From: Jejuia rubra
GTDB taxonomy: Bacteria > Bacteroidota > Bacteroidia > Flavobacteriales > Flavobacteriaceae
Reading direction: 5' to 3'
NCBI RefSeq assembly: GCF_042684665.1
Contig: NZ_JBHULY010000012.1
Span: forward strand, 1 to 44,743
DNA: 44,743 nt
Position numbers and translations under genes: made by a program. How positions within the stretch are numbered: the stretch's first letter is position 1; every line of letters begins with the position of its first letter. This document shows, one piece after another, positions 41,450-44,743 of this stretch. Below the pieces are notes generated by a model. It was not told the DNA's origin and did no database searches. It worked only from the letters and a program-made list of their open reading frames with translations.

Positions 41450-41647
41450 TTACTTTAAACGTAACATGGTTTTAATATTATCTTCGTCAGCCTTGTGCAC
41501 CAATGTGTCATGGGTTAACGCAAGCTTACGCTTTTTAGATTTTTTTGTCAAAATATGACTCTTAAAAGCGTGCTTTCTTTTAATCTTACCAGTACCCGTC
41601 AACTTAAAACGTTTTTTGGCACTAGATTTTGTTTTCATTTTAGGCAT
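41450..41647 (-). CDS. rpmI: 50S ribosomal protein L35
   Basis: This 65-residue basic protein has the L35 pattern: Met-Pro-Lys-Met-Lys-Thr-Lys-Ser-Ser-Ala-Lys-Lys-Arg-Phe at the start, then Gly-Thr-Gly-Lys-Ile-Lys-Arg-Lys-His-Ala and Leu-Thr-Lys-Lys. It is a component of the large ribosomal subunit. It lies between infC and rplT, with about 100 bases on each side. The gap upstream holds two hairpins. Confidence 0.97.
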   Translation of the reverse strand: MPKMKTKSSAKKRFKLTGTGKIKRKHAFKSHILTKKSKKRKLALTHDTLVHKADEDNIKTMLRLK

Positions 41648-41686
41648 TTCTTCTCCTAGTTTTAATTATCGCGCTTAATTACGAAG

Positions 41687-41705
41687 TGCTGAATTTATTT
41701 CAGCA
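41687..41705 (-). other. Hairpin in the infC-rpmI spacer
   Basis: TGCTGAA (41687-41693), a 5-base loop, and TTCAGCA (41699-41705) form a perfect 7-bp stem. No U-run follows on the transcribed strand, so it is not a standard terminator. It could take part in autoregulation of rpmI-rplT by L20, as in other bacteria, but I cannot show a binding-site match. Confidence 0.45.
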
Positions 41706-41717
41706 TCTTATCTTTAT

Positions 41718-41750
41718 GCTTCGGTCGCTGTCGCTGAGCGAAGTCGAAGC
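41718..41750. repeat. REP-like palindromic element after infC
   Basis: GCTTCG (41718-41723) and CGAAGC (41745-41750) form the outer stem of a 33-base palindromic element, with TCGCTGAGCGA (41731-41741) as an internal hairpin. It begins one base after the infC stop. GC content is clearly higher than the surrounding DNA. From memory, closely similar TTCGACTTCGCTCAGCGA elements are scattered in Flavobacteriaceae genomes, so I read it as a repetitive extragenic palindrome. Confidence 0.6.
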
Positions 41751-41751
41751 C

Positions 41752-42309
41752 CTATTTCTTATCTTTTTTAGGAGCAATAAACATCGTCATTCGTTTTCCT
41801 TCCAGTTTTGGCATTTGCTCTACCTTGCCAAACTCCTCTAAATCCTGAGCCAAACGTAATAATAAAATTTGTCCCTGCTCTTTAAACACTATCGATCGTC
41901 CTTTGAAAAACACAAAAGCTTTCAGTTTTGCGCCGTCCTTTAGGAACTTCTCAGCATGCTTCTTTTTAAATTCGTAATCGTGGTCATCCGTTTGAGGTCC
42001 AAATCGAATTTCCTTAACAACTACTTTTGTGGCTTTCGCCTTTAAAGCTTTTTCCCGCTTCTTCTGTTCGTAAAGAAACTTTTTGTAATCCATAATTTTA
42101 CAGACAGGAGGATCTGCTTTTGGTGAAATCTCTACCAAGTCCAAGCCTAATTCATCGGCTTTTCTTAGGGCATCACCTTTGGTGTAAATACCTACTTCTA
42201 CATTATCTCCTACCAAGCGCAACTTTTGCGCCGTAATTTTGGAGTTGATTTTGTGTTTGTCTTCCTGTATTACCCTTCTTTGGGGCTGTCTTCTTCTTCT
42301 GATTGCTAT
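41752..42309 (-). CDS. infC: Translation initiation factor IF-3
   Basis: This 185-residue IF-3 is annotated from the AUA codon at 42309. The conserved domains are plain: the N-terminal domain with Arg-Leu-Val-Gly-Asp-Asn-Val (about 31-37), Leu-Val-Glu-Ile-Ser-Pro and Pro-Pro-Val-Cys-Lys-Ile-Met-Asp-Tyr, and the C-terminal domain with Val-Val-Lys-Glu-Ile-Arg-Phe-Gly-Pro. Upstream of the first TTG (42222) the frame continues with a basic, typical IF-3 leader, Ile-Arg-Arg-Arg-Arg-Gln-Pro-Gln-Arg-Arg-Val-Ile. In that leader there is no ATG, GTG or TTG. In-frame TAG and TAA codons sit just before, so translation must begin at AUA (42309) or AUC (42303). Rare infC starts support IF-3 autoregulation, as with AUU in Escherichia coli. 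Confidence 0.93.
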   Translation of the reverse strand: MAIRRRRQPQRRVIQEDKHKINSKITAQKLRLVGDNVEVGIYTKGDALRKADELGLDLVEISPKADPPVCKIMDYKKFLYEQKKREKALKAKATKVVVKEIRFGPQTDDHDYEFKKKHAEKFLKDGAKLKAFVFFKGRSIVFKEQGQILLLRLAQDLEEFGKVEQMPKLEGKRMTMFIAPKKDKK

Positions 42310-42340
42310 GGCTTACTAAATTTTAATTAAACTTTATTTG

Positions 42341-44275
42341 TTAGAACGATTTTAACGTTTTACTAATATCTTCATTTATAATATTGGCGAATGCTTCAAT
42401 GGAAATCATTCCTAAATCCTCGCCACCATGCTTACGCACGGTTATTTTACCTTCTTTTTCCTCGTGCTCACCGATAATCAGCATATAGGGGTATTTTTGC
42501 ATTTCTGCCTCACGAATTTTCTTTCCTATCGTCTCGTTTCGGTGGTCAACGAGCGCGCGAATTTCGTGATTTTCAAGCAAATTTAAAACTTTTTCAGAAT
42601 ATTTTTCATATTTCTCACTCAGCGACAATATTTTAACCTGAACCGGCATCAACCATATCGGGAAGTTTCCTCCTGTGTGTTCCAACAATAATGCCACAAA
42701 GCGCTCCATGCTTCCAAATGGTGCACGGTGTATCATCACAGGGCGATGTTCCTCATTATCACTGCCTTTATAAGTCAATTCAAAACGTTCCGGTAAGTTG
42801 TAATCCACTTGAATTGTGCCCAATTGCCACTTTCTACCCAAAGCGTCTTTCACCATAAAATCAAGCTTAGGACCATAAAAGGCCGCTTCACCTTCCTCGA
42901 TTACAAAATCAAGGCCTTTATCCTGAGCTGCATTAATAATGGCTTGCTCAGCTTTTTCCCAGTTTTCAACATCACCAATATATTTGTCTGGATTTTCAGG
43001 ATCCCTTAAGGATACTTGCGCCGTAAAGTTTTCAAACCCTAAAGACCCGAAAACATAAAGCACTAAATCAATAACATTTTTGAACTCCGCATCCAACTGC
43101 TCCGGAGTACAAAATATGTGGGCATCATCCTGAGTAAAACCTCTTACGCGGGTCAAACCATGTAATTCGCCACTTTGCTCATATCTATATACCGTGCCAA
43201 ACTCAGTGTAGCGCACGGGTAAATCTTTGTAACTCCACTGAAAACTATTATACATCTCGCAGTGGTGCGGACAGTTCATAGGCTTCAGTAAAAACTCCTC
43301 ATCGTCCTTAGGTGTCGTAATCGGTTGAAAACTATCTTCACCATATTTGGCATAGTGTCCCGAAGTAACATATAATTCTTTCTGGCCAATATGGGGTGAT
43401 ACTACCATATCGTAACCCGCTTTTTTCTGCGCAGCCTTCAAAAAGTTTTCCAAACGTTCACGAAGTGCGGCACCCTTTGGCAACCACAACGGTAAACCTT
43501 GGCCCACCTTTTGCGAAAAGGTAAACAATTCCAGTTCCTTTCCAAGCTTTCGGTGGTCACGTTTTTTAGCTTCCTCCAGCAATTCCAAATATTCCTTTAG
43601 TTCCTTTTGCTTCGGAAACGAAATACCATAAACCCGCGTTAACTGCGGCTTGTTTTCATCGCCGCGCCAGTAAGCACCGGCAATACTAGTCACCTTTACA
43701 GCTTTTATAATACCCGTATTAGGAATGTGCCCACCACGGCATAAATCCGTAAACGTGCTATGGTCGCAAAACGTAATCGTACCGTCTTCAAGGTTTTCGA
43801 TTAGTTCAGCCTTAAATTCGTTGTCCTTATATAAAGCAAGCGCATCAGCTTTACTAACCGATCGCATTTTAAAATCATGCTTACCACGCGCAATCTCCAA
43901 CATTTTATCCTCAATGCGCTTCGAATCCTTTTCCGAAATGGTGTGCTCCCCAAAATCCACATCATAATAAAACCCATTTTCAATCGCCGGTCCAATGGTC
44001 AATTTAGCCCCGGGATACAATTCCTCAAGCGCCTGTGCCAGCACGTGAGCCGAAGAGTGCCAAAACGCCTGCTTCCCATTACCGTCCCTCCAGGTATAAA
44101 GCACCAACGCCCCGTCCGTGGTCAAAGGCGTCACTGTTTCAACAGTTGTACCATTAAAACTGGCCGAAATCACATTCCTAGCCAAGCCTTCGCTAATGCT
44201 TTTCGCAACGTCCATAGGCGTCACGTTCTCCTCAAACGCCTTAACGCTCCCGTCGGGCAAAGTAATCTGTATCAT
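42341..44275 (-). CDS. thrS: Threonyl-tRNA synthetase
   Basis: This 644-residue class II synthetase charges tRNA-Thr. It contains the TGS domain (1-62), the editing domain with His-Ser-Ser-Ala-His-Val (about 75-85) and Cys-Arg-Gly-Gly-His (about 180-185), the catalytic core with zinc ligand Cys335 (Met-Asn-Cys-Pro-His-His) and motif 2 Gln-Asp-Asp-Ala-His-Ile, motif 3 His-Arg-Ala-Pro-Phe-Gly-Ser, and the anticodon-binding C-terminal domain. Full length, nothing missing. It heads the reverse-strand operon with infC (31 bases from the AUA start), rpmI and rplT. A promoter with good consensus lies just upstream. Confidence 0.97.
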   Translation of the reverse strand: MIQITLPDGSVKAFEENVTPMDVAKSISEGLARNVISASFNGTTVETVTPLTTDGALVLYTWRDGNGKQAFWHSSAHVLAQALEELYPGAKLTIGPAIENGFYYDVDFGEHTISEKDSKRIEDKMLEIARGKHDFKMRSVSKADALALYKDNEFKAELIENLEDGTITFCDHSTFTDLCRGGHIPNTGIIKAVKVTSIAGAYWRGDENKPQLTRVYGISFPKQKELKEYLELLEEAKKRDHRKLGKELELFTFSQKVGQGLPLWLPKGAALRERLENFLKAAQKKAGYDMVVSPHIGQKELYVTSGHYAKYGEDSFQPITTPKDDEEFLLKPMNCPHHCEMYNSFQWSYKDLPVRYTEFGTVYRYEQSGELHGLTRVRGFTQDDAHIFCTPEQLDAEFKNVIDLVLYVFGSLGFENFTAQVSLRDPENPDKYIGDVENWEKAEQAIINAAQDKGLDFVIEEGEAAFYGPKLDFMVKDALGRKWQLGTIQVDYNLPERFELTYKGSDNEEHRPVMIHRAPFGSMERFVALLLEHTGGNFPIWLMPVQVKILSLSEKYEKYSEKVLNLLENHEIRALVDHRNETIGKKIREAEMQKYPYMLIIGEHEEKEGKITVRKHGGEDLGMISIEAFANIINEDISKTLKSF

Positions 44276-44297
44276 AAATCAAATTAAAAATAGGTCG

Positions 44298-44328
44298 CAA
44301 AGATAATAGTATAAACAAATCCACACAA
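44298..44328 (-). promoter_or_regulatory. Promoter of the thrS-infC-rpmI-rplT operon
   Basis: On the reverse strand TTG (44326-44328), 20 bases, then TATCTTTG (44298-44305), a full match to TAnnTTTG, 23 bases before the thrS ATG. Confidence 0.65.
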
Positions 44329-44364
44329 TATAATTTGCGTCATATATATTAAGGTAAACAATTT

Positions 44365-44560
44365 GGGCGTTACCCTCCTTAGGTCGGGTCGGGCTTTCCG
44401 TTCCAAGTCCTCGCTCCGCCCTTTTGGGGCTCCGCTGTGGGCTTTCCCCTGCAATCCCTAACGCGGGCCAGCCTGTCCCGTCCCGGTTCCGTATTTCGCT
44501 CTGCGTCCTTGCTAGAGGGCGCCGGTCCGTCCCGTCGGGTCGCTTCCGGCTTGGCGCAAA
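44365..44560. repeat. GC-rich non-coding element with internal repeats
   Basis: This part of the 468-base gap upstream of thrS is far more GC-rich than the window average. A 98-base core is bounded by GCGTTA (44367-44372) and its inverse TAACGC (44459-44464). It holds two copies of GGGCTTTCC 48 bases apart (44391 and 44439), each followed 3-4 bases later by CAA. Open frames across it are rich in Arg, Pro and Ser and look like by-products of composition, so I call no gene. From memory, similar GGGTCGGGCTTTCC elements recur in Flavobacteriaceae. The class is not named to my knowledge. Confidence 0.55.
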
Positions 44561-44641
44561 AAAACCGACGTTGCAACCCGCGCATTTTGAGCACGTTGCG
44601 TTGGCCGTTCAAAAAAGTTGAAAAAAAGGCGCAAAAATCCA

Positions 44642-44671
44642 TTGCCCAATTAAAAATAGGTTTTATGTTTG
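44642..44671 (+). promoter_or_regulatory. Strong rightward promoter, stable-RNA type
   Basis: TTG (44642-44644), exactly 19 bases, then TATGTTTG (44664-44671) match the Bacteroidota consensus. Upstream lie several A-runs (AAAAAA at about 44610, AAAAAAA at about 44622, AAAAA at about 44633) resembling an UP element. The initiating region reads GCACCCGC, which I recall as common at rRNA and tRNA operon promoters in this group. It fires out of the window; no gene lies in the remaining 72 bases. Confidence 0.55.
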
Positions 44672-44743
44672 CACCCGCAAAAACGGGGAAGCCCGATGTT
44701 GCGGAGTTCATTTGCAGTAGTTTTTTTGGTCAAAGAGGGGGGG

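Noticed and set aside
44379..44711. Reverse-strand open frame of 110 codons at the right edge
   Set aside because: Its Arg/Pro/Gly/Ala-rich composition follows from the GC-rich element, it has no convincing start region, and it runs across a forward promoter.

Overview
The window reads as a chromosomal segment of a gliding or adhesin-bearing member of the Flavobacteriaceae (phylum Bacteroidota). Three things point there: type IX secretion (T9SS) type B sorting domains on large secreted proteins, PorP/SprF-family barrels, and promoters of the Bacteroidota pattern (TTG or TTTG, about 19 nt, TAnnTTTG). Base composition is AT-rich and looks even across the coding part. I see no transposase, integrase, prophage or CRISPR array.

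Layout. Bases 1-890: edge region with a small lipoprotein gene flanked by inverted repeat motifs, and a small unknown gene. 1021-6401: periplasmic folding operon (double-parvulin PPIase, SurA-like lipoprotein, SurA) followed by a MoxR AAA ATPase and a mini GldL-like membrane protein. 6613-11865: two aconitases in tandem, AcnB and a mitochondrial-type AcnA, each with its own promoter signals and terminator. 11937-14561: reverse-strand outer-membrane barrel and a split transketolase. 14724-20624: tgt, an LptF/LptG permease, an EamA transporter, accA and dnaB. 20671-23941: an exported amidotransferase-like protein, lipoprotein, HAD hydrolase and a small exported protein.

The centrepiece is 24291-38960, a roughly 14.7 kb operon whose order matches sprC-sprD-sprB-sprF of Flavobacterium johnsoniae gliding motility, preceded by a beta-helix-like secreted protein. 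It encodes a type B cargo protein, a PorP/SprF barrel fused to a long coiled coil and a SPOR-like end, a 2741-residue SprB-like adhesin with about 20 or more repeats, and SprF. A promoter with three phased copies of a GTATTTCATSG motif lies just upstream.

After this come an EF-hand protein, a YjbQ-family protein and an ATP-grasp protein. The reverse-strand translation operon thrS-infC-rpmI-rplT follows. Its infC has no ATG, GTG or TTG at the conserved N-terminus and appears to start at AUA or AUC. The right end (44340-44743) is a GC-rich, apparently non-coding element followed by a strong rightward promoter of stable-RNA type that fires out of the window.

All calls are from reading the sequence. 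No database search was run, and statements about relatives rest on remembered family knowledge.
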